Positions 1 through 10,921 of a stretch of 64,000 bases of DNA are shown here, piece by piece (within the stretch, counting starts at the first letter, position 1; every line of letters starts with the position of its first letter). The stretch is from Holtermannia corniformis (Eukaryota; Basidiomycota; Tremellomycetes; Holtermanniales), in assembly GCA_001599935.1 (NCBI GenBank), contig BCIJ01000006.1:266403-330402 (forward strand), read 5' to 3'. The position numbers and the translations under genes are program-made. The notes under the pieces were generated by a model. That model did no database searches and was not told the DNA's origin. It saw only the letters and a program-made list of their open reading frames with translations.

Positions 1-414
1 ACTTGGTGTGGACCGACATTCTGCCATGACGTCTTGTTGCTGACCGACGGCATCTCCAAACAGTTCTGCCAGTTCTGCTCGTGTCTGCACCTCTGCTGTG
101 GTCATTGCTACTACTTGTGTGCCGCCTGCGCTGCTTTCGCTGCTGCACTTTCTTGCGTCGCCACTCACGCGCCGCAATCGACGCGTTCCTTATTTAATCC
201 CTACTTTAATGTGCTAATGCTAACAATGTTTGTGCTAGCGACACGCTAGCAGCTCACTCCAATTTCTCACCCGCCGCATTCTTTCGTCAATCTCCCAGTC
301 ACACCGAATTTCTCAATTGTATCCACTCCTCCCAGTTTACCATCCACTCCGTACCACCCTCGTCAACATTTTTGGCAGCAGAGTACGGCTCACCTTTCCC
401 TTGCGCCATCCACC
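1..414. other. intergenic, upstream of NOP58
   Basis: No gene is recognised. The last 170 bases before the NOP58 start are pyrimidine-rich on the plus strand, which is usual for a fungal promoter and 5' leader. The short open frame at 34-249 is Cys/Ala-rich and resembles no family I know. Confidence 0.5.
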
Positions 415-2481
415 ATGCTCGTCCTCTACGAGACCTCTGTCGGGTTCTGTCTGTTCAAGTTGAGCGAGGGTGCAAAACTCGAGGATGCAGACCTCTGGAA
501 GCAGTTTGAGACAACCGAGGGCGCCAACGCTGCGTGAGTTTATTCGTGTCGAGGTCGTTGCTGTCAAAATGACCGGCGGCTGACTCAAGCTGTGACGGCT
601 GCTGATTCTACCCATAGGCTCAAGCTAAAGGCGCTGCATCGGTTTCAGTCGACCGCCACAGCCGTCGAGGACATTACCGCCGTCCAAGAGGGTCGGCTCA
701 CCGACGGCCTGTCCAAATTCCTCGTCGACGAGATCCAGGGCGGCAGCGTAGACAGCGAGAAAAAGAAGAAGAAGAAGAAGCTCGAGGAGATGCTGATCGT
801 GTCGGACCCCAAGCTTGGTTTGTCGTTTCGTAGAGCACCGCAAGCAAGTTGTTAACACCGCACCAGCGTCGACCATCAACAAGACGCTCTCCATCCCCGT
901 GCTCGCCGACTCTACGACCACAGACCTGTACCGTGGCATCCGGCAACAGCTCTCCTCGCTCCTGGGTGGCGTCGAGCACAAGGACCTCGCGACCATGTCG
1001 CTTGGTCTCGGTCACTCGCTCTCACGGTTCAAGCTCAAGTTCTCCACGGACAAGGTTGACACCATGGTCATCCAGGCAATTGCCCTTCTCGACGACCTCG
1101 ACAAGGAGATCAACATCTACTCGATGCGTGTCAAGGTTGGTAGTGTAGAGCTGAGATCAGGGTTGTAATTGACACCTGAAAGGAATGGTACGGCTGGCAC
1201 TTCCCCGAGATGGGCAAGATCATTGTCGACAACATGGCTTACGCCAAGGTCGTCAAGGCCATGGGTCAGTGCGAGCGCGCATCCGTTATCACAAGTCACT
1301 GATCCGCACAGGCTTCCGGACCAACGCCGCCACGACCTCGTTCGAGCTCATCCTGCCCGAAGACCTCGAGGCCACACTCAAGGCCGCCGCCGAGCTCTCG
1401 ATGGGTACCGAAATTTCCGACAGCGACATGAACCACATCCACTCGCTATGTGACCAAGTGATCAGCATCACAGAGTACCGTACCCAACTGTACGAATACC
1501 TCAGGAACCGGATGCAGGCCATCGCGCCCAACCTTACCGCCCTCGTCGGCGAGCTCGTTGGCGCCCGGCTCATCAGCCACGCTGGTAGCTTGATGAACCT
1601 CGCAAAGCACCCGGCTTCGACCGTCCAGATTCTCGGTGCCGAAAAGGCCTTGTTCCGCGCGCTCAAGACCAAACACGACACACCAAAGTACGGGTTGATC
1701 TACCATGCTTCGTTGATTGGTCAGGCGCCGCAAAAGCTCAAGGGCAAGGTGAGTGCTGTCTTTCTCTGGTCAGTGTCAAAGCTGACTCGACCAGATGGCC
1801 CGCATGGTCGCGACCAAGGCTTCGCTCTCGATCCGTGTCGACGCCCTGTCCGACGCCGACTCGAAATCCGACGTGCAAGCGGCTGAGACAGGTGTCTTGA
1901 ACCGCGTCAAGCTCGAATCCCGCCTCCGCGCACTCGAGCACCGTGCCGGTATCGTCTCCAACCGTACTGCTCAGAGCGGATCGACCGCACGCCAGATCCC
2001 ACGATTCGAGATGACGGGCACTGGTGCGGGCTACAACGCTGCGACCGACGCGCCGGCGCTGTTGGCAACGCAGCCGGGTGCGGCGACGGACCGTGCGGTA
2101 GAGGTCGTCAAGGAGGTCAAGGAGGAGAAGCGCAAGATGAGCAAGCGCAAGAGCGAGGCCGCGGATGGTATGGACGTCGATGGTGCCGAGCCAGAGGGCG
2201 AAACCAAGGAGGAGCGCAAGGCGAGGAAGGAGGCCAAGAAGGCGGTCAGTTGTACCCGGCTCTGTTCACGCCACCTCGGAGCTGATATCCAAACGCAGGC
2301 AAAGGCAGCCAAGGCCGCCGCCGTCGAGACCAACGGTGACGCGCCAGAAAAGGAGAAGAAGTCGAAGAAGCGCAGAGCGTCCGAAGCTGCCGACGCCGAG
2401 ACCAACGGCAACGGGGATGCCGCCGCACCAGTAGACGGCGAGAAGAAGAAGAAGAAGAAGAAGAAGGACACGGCGGCTTGA
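415..2481 (+). CDS. NOP58: Nucleolar protein 58 (box C/D snoRNP core)
   Basis: NOP58 is a core protein of box C/D snoRNPs, which guide rRNA 2'-O-methylation and pre-rRNA processing in the nucleolus. The N-terminus MLVLYETSVGFCLFK is diagnostic. The central Nop domain (about residues 150-400) includes a coiled coil and the SRMAPNL-like region (residues IAPNLTALVGELVGARLI). The tail is Lys/Glu-rich and ends in a run of lysines, the typical KKE/D tail. Exons in phase: 415-533, 618-817, 867-1135, 1183-1264, 1312-1748, 1795-2244, 2299-2481. They total 1740 nt, giving 579 aa, close to the family's usual length. The start is the first ATG and aligns with the conserved family N-terminus. Confidence 0.95.
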
Positions 2482-2813
2482 TCGAGGTGTGCTGTGGACC
2501 TTTGTTGCTTGCGTGCGCATGGGCTTGGGGTTGTGCTTGTGCTTTGTCGTCATGTATTCCTGCGCTCTTCTCGGCTGCGATCTGAGCGCGGTCGGTGGCG
2601 AATGTGCGGTTCAGCGTTGAGGGGTCGTGCTCTGTGCACGGACGACCACGCAATGTACGCCTTGGGCGACTGGATGGCGAGGCTGCGATCCAATGCGCAC
2701 GAGGGGACAACCGAGCAGTGTGCGCTATCGCTGATCCTGCATGTCCTGGCGATACTGATAGACTCCATCGTAGCGACAGCGTCTGCTCCTGGAAACTCTG
2801 CAGCCGGTCCCAG

Positions 2814-3309
2814 CTTGCCGCCCCAATGCAAAGCCAGTAGTCCTCAAAGCAGCCATATCACGGCCGAAGAGCTCGTGCGTGGTTATCACTAGCCAGCGCG
2901 ATGGAAGAAGCGATGCTGACGTGGTGTGGACTAGGAACAGATCCTCGTCGCGAAGGAGATGGAGGCTCAAGCGCGCATCGCGGCGGCTGTGGAAGCAGTG
3001 GTATGTATCATACTACTCTATCGCTGCCTTAACACAGTGCACGGTGGCTGATGCACCATAGATCACTATACTGGCATCCACGAGGAAGATGGCCGCAGCT
3101 GAGGTGAGGATCGAACGTAGCTCGACGCGCGCCGGCTGAAGGTTCTGAAAGCGCTTCGAGCCGGGAAAGGTCTGCGCCTCGTACAGCGTGCCGACCGAGT
3201 TAACGTGGACTCTGACAGGGATATCAAGCTTCTGCGGTGGCGTGCGCCTCCTGCGGTTGCAAGGTCGAGGTCTGGAGAGCGGAAGAAGGGTGATGTCGGT
3301 GGGAGATGA
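2814..3309 (+). CDS. Possible small multi-exon gene, unknown (5' end unresolved)
   Basis: A chain of exon-like segments with plausible splice sites can be read. It runs from an acceptor near 2813 through an exon ending ITAEEL, a donor near 2875, a helical exon ILVAKEMEAQARIAAAVEAV (about 2942-3000), a short exon after an acceptor near 3060 (ITILASTRKMAAAE), then VLKALRAGKGLRLVQRADRV to a TGA at 3307-3309. The middle part is a strongly predicted Ala/Glu helix. I do not recognise the family and found no convincing start codon. The opposite strand also has open frames here. Treat this as a candidate only. Confidence 0.25.
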
Positions 3310-3434
3310 GATGGGGCAGCTACTAGATTGTGTGATGATACTGTACTGAGGGTATACATCTGCGCACATGTTTGACTAGCTAGAGTCCGCACCTTGACAT
3401 GAACTGCCTCGTGAGATCGAGATCCCCGCTGAGC

Positions 3435-4808
3435 TTAGTAGCCTGCGAGCGCCTTCAGCTCGGCACTGTGCAGCGCAAAGTCTCTGAACGTCCAGGCGCC
3501 TGGGAAGACCTCGTGTGATCTTTTGACGTCTCGGACGACTCCGTCTTTGGGCTCCGAGCTACGATAGCTTGATCAGCCGCATGCTTGTGTACGCTGAATC
3601 ATCGGCTACTGACTATTCGTGGAAGATGGCTCCGGTGAGCCAGAGCTCGTGCGCAAAGCTGCCAGCCGCCTTGGCTTTCTCCTGCTCCTCGCCGTAGAAT
3701 TGCTCTTTGGTGACCTCGATGTATTCGACTGGACGACCAGACAGCTCGGCGAGAGTAGTGGCAAAGCGCGAGGGTAAGATATACTCGCCCACGGCATCGA
3801 TGCGTGAGCCTGTCAGACGTCAGCGGGTACATCGCTGTGATGGTGCGCTACCAACCAATGAAGCGCTCAGGATCATTGAACGCGGCGGAGACCTACGTCA
3901 CGATCGATCAGCATGGCAGCATGTTAAAGTGTGGCACACACCCAACCGCCCGTTTGGCCGCCCGAAAAGCTGAAGAATGGTACGTCGGGGAAGAACCATT
4001 TCAAAGTTAATCGGCCCTCGTCGTTCTTGAGCAGCTGTCAGCCATGTTAGAAACTATCATATCGACGGAGTGCATCTCATGGCACTCACCCCGTTGCGGA
4101 CGAGATTCTCATAGTACGGACACGTGTAAAGCTCTGTGTGGGGCACACCAATCTCCTTCAGGTAAAGACTCACTGGAAGATAATCAGCTGCCATGTGCAC
4201 AGATGGGCGCCTTTGCTCACCGGCGTACTTGGCTTCAAAATGCTTGGCGTCGAACTTGGTGTGGTCGAGCGTGGAATAGACCAAGTGATGAACCCCGTGC
4301 TTCTTGACTGCATCTGCCAGATTCTTTCCTTGGTTCACCTCGGCTTGATAAGCAGCATCGACATCTCCGTTGTAGGCAGACAAAGCAGACCAATCTAGTG
4401 ACACGCTCAGTTCGCGATGCTGTCCTACTTGGCTTATGGGCAACATACAATCGGTGTTACCGAAGACACCATATGCGTCCTTGACGACGGCGTCGACCTC
4501 CTCAGCTTTGTTGGAGTCGGCTTTGACAACTTCTACGCCTTTTGCTGCCAACGCTGTGCGTTCACACTTTCAGCTACTAAATCTACCACCTGTGCTCGCG
4601 CACCTTGAGCTGAGACCGCTTGAGGATCTCTGGTGACCCCAACCACGTGCCACTTGGTAGTACCCGCGGCAGCGTTTTCTGCTAACAAACTGCCAACGAC
4701 AGAGCTGCCTTGAATTCCTGATACGCCTCGTTAGACGCTTCCCGATAATATTGAAAAGAGACTCTTACCAGTCGCGGTGAATACGACAATGCGCTTGACT
4801 TGCGTCAT
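3435..4808 (-). CDS. NmrA-like family NAD(P)-binding protein, copy 1
   Basis: This is an atypical short-chain dehydrogenase of the NmrA/HSCARG type, which binds NAD(P) and often acts as a redox sensor or regulator rather than an enzyme. The N-terminus MTQVKRIVVFTATG joins across a 50-nt intron (4718-4768) to IQGSSVV, forming the Rossmann glycine motif. Then come GVEVVKADSNKAEEVDAVVK and GVFGNTDYWSAL, typical of the family. Later exons encode HLVYSTLDHTKFDAKHFEAK and a C-terminus ending ELKALAGY. About seven short introns are inferred, all with good phase. The gene is a tandem paralogue of the one at 5313-6645, in the same orientation and with the same intron positions at least at the 5' end. 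Confidence 0.85.
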
Positions 4809-5312
4809 TTTGGGGCCGTCTGCATGTCCCAGAGGCCGCCGGATGATATACGTCGGGCGGTTTGCAGCTACGTGGACCTTTGCTTGGTAAGCGATGACTA
4901 CCATTGGCTGAATCAGCCAGAACGATCGCCCGTGCACAGGCACACGGAGAAGTTTAATCTGCTCGGCTGCCCCTCCGACGCTGTTGTGGTGCGCCCGCAT
5001 GCCGGGCGACAAACGCTCTATAATTCTCTCGCTGATTCTCTGGGGCCAACCGGGTGGCTCAGCGATGATTCTTCATAAAGAGCCACCTTCGCTCTGAGTG
5101 CGTACCCCACAGCGCACAAGCGTAGGAAGCCTGTGCCAAGGCACCGTCTAAAGGCGCGTTTTGGGTCACACATCTATCCTTAACATTCATCGCAATGTCT
5201 GCGACCAAAGCGCAACCACTACAGACTTAGCAACCATGCAGCATCTGGCTCTTGTCTCGTTGGTAGTGACGAATTTGACATTACGGTACGACGGCGGGAA
5301 TACGACACCGAC
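4809..5312. other. intergenic between the two NmrA-like genes
   Basis: About 500 bases lie between the start of copy 1 and the stop of copy 2. They should hold the promoter of copy 1 (minus strand) and the 3' end of copy 2. I see no gene in them. Confidence 0.4.
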
Positions 5313-6645
5313 TCAGTAACCTGCCGCAGCCTTGAGGTCCGGATCATTCTTGGCAAACTGCTCGAAACTCCAAGCCCCGGGAAAGACTTCGTGCGACTTT
5401 GCGACATCGCGGCCGATGCCATCCTTCAGCTCCGGGCTGCAATGGTGAGTTAGCTTGGTGGCAATCGATTCCCAAGGACGCACTACGCGTGAAAGATCGC
5501 GAGGTTGAGCCAGAGCTCCAGCCCGATGCCGCCGCCAGTAGACTTCTTGTGTTCCTCGGAGTAAAATTGGTCAGGCGTGATTTTGGCATGAGCGATCTCC
5601 TTGCCCGACACTCTGGCAAGAGTAGCGGCATACTGTGAGACGGTGATGTATTCACCCACTGCATCGATACGCTGACCTGTGACGAATATTGATTACTGCG
5701 TGCATGATTGGTGAAGAGACCTACCGAGGTAGCGTTCGGGGTTCTTGAATGCCGCCAGGACCTGACATTCTTGATCAAGACAAGCCACGAATTTCAAAGC
5801 AAACATACCCATCCGCCAGTTTGCTTCGCCGAGTAGGCAAACATTGGAGTGTTCGGCATGCCGGTATCGATGGTTAGTTTGCCATCGGCGGACTTGATCA
5901 ATGACTTCAGACGCACGTCAGTGACACTGTTCCATCATCGCAAAGACTTACGCCGAACTTGATCAAGTTCTCATAGTAATACGATGTGTACAAGTTCGTA
6001 GCGGGCAAACGTCGCTCTTTCATATACGTGGTCACTGAGCCATTGTCAGCAGGGAAGGCGATGAACGTCGAGCACGGACCCTGGTTCTTCGATTCCCAAT
6101 GCGGGCACTCGAACCGTGTGTGTTCCAGGGTGGAGTAGACGAGGTGCTTGACATTGTGCTTGACACAAGCATCTACAATCGCCTTGCCTTGTCGTACCTC
6201 GGCGTCGAACGCTACCTTGGCGTCAAAGCTGGAGGAAAAGAAGGTTGCCCAGACCGCATAGGGTATCAGCTGGACTGCTGGTGGTATGAGATTGAAGGCT
6301 TACAGTCAGTGTTGCCAAAGACACCGTAGGCCCCTTGGATTACATTGTCGACGTCCTCAATGTTGTTGACGTCGCCCTTGACGACTTCGACGCCCCTCTT
6401 CGCGAGTGCTGACAGATTGTGAGACTTGGATCCACGATTCAAACTAAGCGCACCTTTTGCAGGGGAGGATTCCGGGTCACGGGTGACCGCAACGACCTGC
6501 CATTTGGCGGTCGCATCTGTCGCGTTATCGCCAAGGAGATAGTCTACGACCGAGCCCCCCTGTACTCCTGCATGGTGTCAGACGGTATGAGCACGCGCAA
6601 GGGTGACCCACCGGTCGCGGTGAAGACGACAATGCGCTTGCTCAT
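5313..6645 (-). CDS. NmrA-like family NAD(P)-binding protein, copy 2
   Basis: This is the paralogue of the gene at 3435-4808. It starts MSKRIVVFTATG, then an intron splits the glycine motif at the same codon as in copy 1. GVQGGSVVDYLLGDNA follows, then AKWQVVAVTRDPESS, GVEVVKGDVNNIEDVD and GAYGVFGNTD. The C-terminus carries SHEVFPGAWSFEQFAK and ends LKAAAGY, matching SHEVFPGAWTFRDFA in copy 1. Near-identical exon borders support a tandem duplication. The substrate or regulatory target cannot be told from sequence. Confidence 0.85.
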
Positions 6646-7259
6646 GCTGGAATGAGTATGGTAGTGATAGATGATTAGGGTGTAGGCGCAGCGACAAGGG
6701 GGAGTGCCCTATGAAGGCGTCGAGTGGAGGCCAAGGGGTAAGCTTATGCGGACAAAGCTTGCTGACCAAGCGCGCGGATGTCGCCGTGTGACAGCCTAGC
6801 AGCTGTTCCAGGCACGCGCCTAGCACGAACCCCAGACGACCGTCAGCGTCGACGTTTGGCTTCTTGCGTTGCTCTTCGTTGAGCCGCGGGGAGTCGCTTG
6901 TAGGGAGGGCAGGGGCGGTATCAATGGGCGATTAGACAGCCCATCCCAACCATACTACTCATCCTGATGCTCGACCCTAGCCTCGCGTCAGTATGTGCGC
7001 AAGCTTGCTTTCACCAAGTGCCAAGCCGAGCTGGTGTGGAACACCGAGCGCTGACTTGATACGTGCGAAAAATCAGTTTCGGGACCGATCAGCAGGTGCA
7101 CCACGGCACGACCTTTGGCAGAGTTGTTGAGCGGACGGTGGTGTTCAGACGAGCACATGCCATGAGCCACGAGGATGGGGATTACCAGTGCAACGTACGG
7201 GTGCAGTGGGTTATCAAGTCGACAGCACCAGCGATACCGTTATGAGTGAAGATATGCAT
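6646..7259. other. intergenic
   Basis: About 610 bases between the start of NmrA-like copy 2 and the stop of the Sec2-like gene. I see no supported gene. Short open frames here have no family features. Confidence 0.4.
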
Positions 7260-8435
7260 TCATCGGTCGTTGCCAAAGTCGCGCTCCATCTTGAGCAGAT
7301 CATCCAGATCTTGCTCGGCAGGTGTGCGCGGACGCCTGACAGCATCCCCTGGCGAGCGAGGTGATAGCGCCGTGTCGAGCTGGGGAAGGTGCAGATTGTC
7401 ATCCAGTGGTGGGATTACGAGCATACTGGGTCGATGCGGTGATGGCGCCGCCCAGGGATTCGGTGGAGAACTAGAGCTTCGTCGCGGCGGCGTTGGATCC
7501 TGTTGAGGCGACCCAGTCTCCGGTATGTATGATGCGTCGGGTGGTCGGGTCGCCTCGGAGTCATCGGCTGAATCCTCGGTGGCGCCACCAAGGACTTTAA
7601 TTGTCCGCCTGAGTGCGTCGCGCTCCTCACGAGCCTCCCGCGCCTCTTCCTCCTTCTCGGCCACCTTCTTGCGCTCATCCGCGACCATACGATTCGCCTC
7701 CTCGAAGAGGGCTTGACTGAGCCCTTCGAGCTCTCCCTCGAGGGACGCCTTGCTCCGTTTAAGCTCCCCCAGTTCGGCTGACATGCTCGCCAACGACTGC
7801 TGAGCTTTGGCATAGTCTTGCCGCAGTAGCACCAGTGCGTGATTGCTAGATGCCGTCGGGGCCGTTGGCGAAGGCAGTGTTGAATATGAGGATGAACGCG
7901 TCAACGCTGCACCCGAAGCGGCAGTCGCTTGCGTTGGCGAGCGCAAAGGCGGTGATGTAAGAGAGTTCATATCCGCCTTTGGCGACGCTGGTGCAGATGG
8001 GCCTGCGATGGCGTTGGGTGCCGGCGAGTCCTTGAAGCGATTCCAGAACCCAAAGCCCTTGGACTCCCTCGACGGTGCTTGTACGCTTGCGGGACGACCG
8101 GGGACGCCCGTCGAGGTACTAGCAGCCGGCGAGATGTCGCTGCTGCCTCGTGCGTGCCCTAGAGCACTATCGGCGAGCGGTGACTTGGCAGGCAATTTCG
8201 AGCTGAGAGCGTTGAGGCCCAGTCCGGACGGAGTGATAGGTGAGCGTTTGCCGAGCAAGCCCGAGAAGCTGCCTTGATCGCCACGCCGGAATTGCTCCTC
8301 GAGCATTTCACTGTTGGCTTCGGCGAGCGCTAAATTGGACTTGGCAATCTTGAGTGACGCGAGTAAGTCTTGCTGAGAGTGTGCGAGTTCAGCGTTCGTC
8401 CTGGCCTGGTGGGTGTCAGCGGCGTGACTGAGCAT
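7260..8435 (-). CDS. Sec2-type Rab guanine nucleotide exchange factor (start uncertain)
   Basis: Likely the GEF that activates the exocytic Rab Sec4/Rab8 on secretory vesicles. The diagnostic part is the coiled-coil Sec2 domain with SQALFEEANRMVADERKK, close to the conserved Sec2/Rabin LFEEAN-MVADAR motif. It is flanked by long heptad-rich helices (about 100 residues). Before it lies a Ser/Pro/Ala-rich disordered stretch; after it a Pro/Ser-rich tail ends LLKMERDFGNDR. The frame is open from 8660, but a branch-site-plus-acceptor pattern near 8406 suggests an upstream intron. The true N-terminus may therefore lie further up, for example at an ATG at 9184 (MSKLPRASPIAHRLNEAIGK). The target GTPase, a SEC4 homologue, is at 14715-16068. 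Confidence 0.75.
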   Translation of the reverse strand: MLSHAADTHQARTNAELAHSQQDLLASLKIAKSNLALAEANSEMLEEQFRRGDQGSFSGLLGKRSPITPSGLGLNALSSKLPAKSPLADSALGHARGSSDISPAASTSTGVPGRPASVQAPSRESKGFGFWNRFKDSPAPNAIAGPSAPASPKADMNSLTSPPLRSPTQATAASGAALTRSSSYSTLPSPTAPTASSNHALVLLRQDYAKAQQSLASMSAELGELKRSKASLEGELEGLSQALFEEANRMVADERKKVAEKEEEAREAREERDALRRTIKVLGGATEDSADDSEATRPPDASYIPETGSPQQDPTPPRRSSSSPPNPWAAPSPHRPSMLVIPPLDDNLHLPQLDTALSPRSPGDAVRRPRTPAEQDLDDLLKMERDFGNDR

Positions 8436-9682
8436 GGTGATTGAGCCAGTGCTATGGCGTAGTTGACAGGGACGAGTTCTTGGCCTGATGCCGCCGTAAC
8501 TCAGACTAGTATTGTGCAGGAAGCAGATGACGTCCAGGCACTCAAAACAACCTGAAGACTCGGCCCAGCTTGCAGTGACCCTCTGCGCTTTACCGCAAAT
8601 GCCAATACGTTTGGTGGCAAGTACAGACATGCAACACAACTGTGCACCCGCCACCATCATGGAGAGAACACTGACATCGGAAGTTGCAGAGTATAGTAGA
8701 GATGTGGACAGAGATCTGGAACGTCAGCGAGGCGACAGCCGTCAGCTAGTGGCCGATGTCTCCGCCTGGTCTCTGTAGACCACTGCCGACCTTTGTCCGA
8801 GACATGTGCCTATACACCAAGCAAGATGTAACGATCATGATTGGGTATGCCACTGTCCTCCGACTTCAGCAAACGGCAGAGCTAGACTCGGCTCGGCCCT
8901 CGGCTGCCGCACGAGAACTCGTCTTTGGAAGGTCTGGCACTGTATGCGCTGCTTACAGGTGACCGGTATCCATCGAAGCGTGCGATCGCGTCTGAGCGCT
9001 AGTGATCACTGACCTGCACAAGGGTGCACGATCGGTTGCCGGCCTTTTCAAAGGACTTGGACTGCCACTGTAGCTGCCACATGAGGCATGAAACGCTAGC
9101 GCGCGAAAAAGCTACGCACTCGAGCTTGCCGATGGCCTCGTTGAGGCGATGGGCGATGGGCGACGCTCTCGGTAGCTTTGACATGGTACGATCAGAACCT
9201 GATACAGCGCTACTGGTCCACCGCTGGGGACAGTAACCCCTTCGCGTCGTCTCCACGGGCTCGCGTCAGCAGCTGATGAGGCGACCTTGAACCGCCTTGC
9301 TAGGCCGCTGACCCACTTATAGCTGCATTCCGTGAACCGTGCAGAGAAGGTACGGTTGATTACTAGCAACGACCGGCAGCCTCACAGCCGACGATGACGT
9401 AGAGTACCGATCGCTTCACACATGCAATGGTGAATTCAGAGAACAGCTGTCGCAGAGCCGGGTGCCTAGAGGCGTACAGCTGGAAAAGAGCATCGGCCGC
9501 TTGATGAGCGGCTTGCAGCCCATAAAAATCAACTGTAGCTTGGGCAGCTCTTGCCAGTCGTGCGCCGGATGCTAGCCACTGCCTAGAAATCCAAGCACGC
9601 GCAACGGATCGAGTCGAGTGCGACGTCGATTATCAGACGTCCACGCCGATCGAGTAAGACCCTGCAATGCGCATGGAATCGT
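8436..9682. other. long intergenic or unresolved 5' exons of the Sec2-like gene
   Basis: No complete gene is visible. On the minus strand, 9184 downwards reads MSKLPRASPIAHRLNEAIGK followed by more open sequence and a GTCAGT donor near 9010. This could be a first exon of the Sec2-like gene. The rest has no recognisable coding signal. Confidence 0.3.
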
Positions 9683-10496
9683 TCAGGGTACTGGCGCATC
9701 CAAGGTGGCTCCCTGGTCGAGCCGAGTCCCCAGCTGATCGCCGGGGCGCATGGTGATCTCGCGTCCAACTTTCCGATCTCTCGATTTGGATCGCGAGATG
9801 GCGTGTTCTGACCGCTCGGGATCCATCGACGCTACCAACTGTTTCCGCCAGCAACGCTCGAGAACAGTCTTGTCCTCCTTGACTGGCCACGACCACGACC
9901 GACGAAAAGGCACTCACCAGCCCTGCCAACGCGCGCACCGCGCCCTCCAACGCGTCTCTCAACTCCTTCTCGCGCCCACTCTCGCCGCGCTTCGTCTCGT
10001 CCCATTCGGCCAAGCGTTCTCTCTGCCGCGCCCTCTGCTGTCTCCTGTCCACCCTCGCTTGCCTCGGTTTGGACGGGCTCGAGCGGTGATCTCTTGGCGG
10101 GGATGGAGAGTTGAGGATCTGAGCATACGGTTTGGATGGGTCCCCGTAACCGTCGTCTTCACTCTCGCTATGGCTGTCGCTGTCCTCGCTATCGTCCTGG
10201 ATCGAGCGCTCAACATCCAGTCCGCACAGGTGGCGCCAGTCGTCGTATTCCTCCCGGGTCACGCCCGGTGGCAGCGCCGTGTCAGAGCTGGACGCTAGCA
10301 GTGGAGAGTGGACGGCGAGGGGTGGGAGCAACTGCTGCGTGGTAGGGTTGCAGTGGGGGCAGGGTGGGCGTGTGCTACTGCTCGCCGTGGCCGTGGTGCC
10401 GGTGCTGCTCTCCATGTTGGCTGTGGTGTTTGGGTTGATGCTTGTACTGGGACTCGCCTGGTGCTGCTGGTGCTGTGCTGCGTTGTCCAGTGCCAT
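9683..10496 (-). CDS. Hypothetical acidic/Ser-rich protein
   Basis: No family is recognised. The first exon encodes a low-complexity Ser/Thr/Gln/His-rich N-terminus, a PPCPHCNP motif, a more ordered patch TREEYDDWRHLCGLDVER, an acidic stretch rich in D, E and S, and a basic helix (QRARQRERLAEWDETKR). A GTGAGT donor inside ALAGL joined to an acceptor about 40 nt downstream keeps the frame and gives a C-terminus EDKTVLERCWRKQLVASMD... ending LDAPVP. Reading through the donor instead gives a lower-quality tail. Composition suggests a nuclear or largely disordered protein; the function is unknown. Confidence 0.5.
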
Positions 10497-10921
10497 TCTG
10501 GTTTGCCGTTGCCACCCCTCGAGTGCTGGTGTCGGTGACGGTACTCATGGGGTTGACTGCTCTTCGATGCACCCGTGGGAAAGTACACTGGGTGATGCAT
10601 CGCGCATAAAGTACAACTCGTAGGAACCGCAGACAAGACGAGCAATGGGTGACGTTGGAGGTTATAGCGCCGGCGTTGTGATGGACGACATGACCGGCTC
10701 GAACGGTGAACTAGAGCAGTTTAGAGAAGGACACTGAGGCTAGCAAGCCCCTAGCAGCTCACTACCACCTGGTCTCCACCGTGCCGCTCTCGGGCCGCTG
10801 CCCCGCGCCCCCCGCCGGCACCGCCAGCCGTGCGCTAACAGTCTGATCCAAAGAGTGACATCACCACGACCCTGAGAAAACTAGACGTACACCAGCGCCG
10901 CCACGGATCGCAGCAACCACC
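10497..10921. other. divergent promoter region
   Basis: This interval lies between the divergent starts of the hypothetical gene (minus) and GUT2 (plus). A cytosine-rich block sits at about 10780-10830. I see no gene. Confidence 0.4.

Noticed and set aside
34..249. 71-codon frame with Cys/Ala-rich product
   Set aside because: Low-complexity composition, no family features, and located in the presumed NOP58 promoter.
2031..2471. Minus-strand frame of 146 codons beginning with a phenylalanine run
   Set aside because: Antisense shadow of the lysine-rich NOP58 tail.
9147..9160. Short tandem GCGATGG repeat
   Set aside because: Only two units; not significant.
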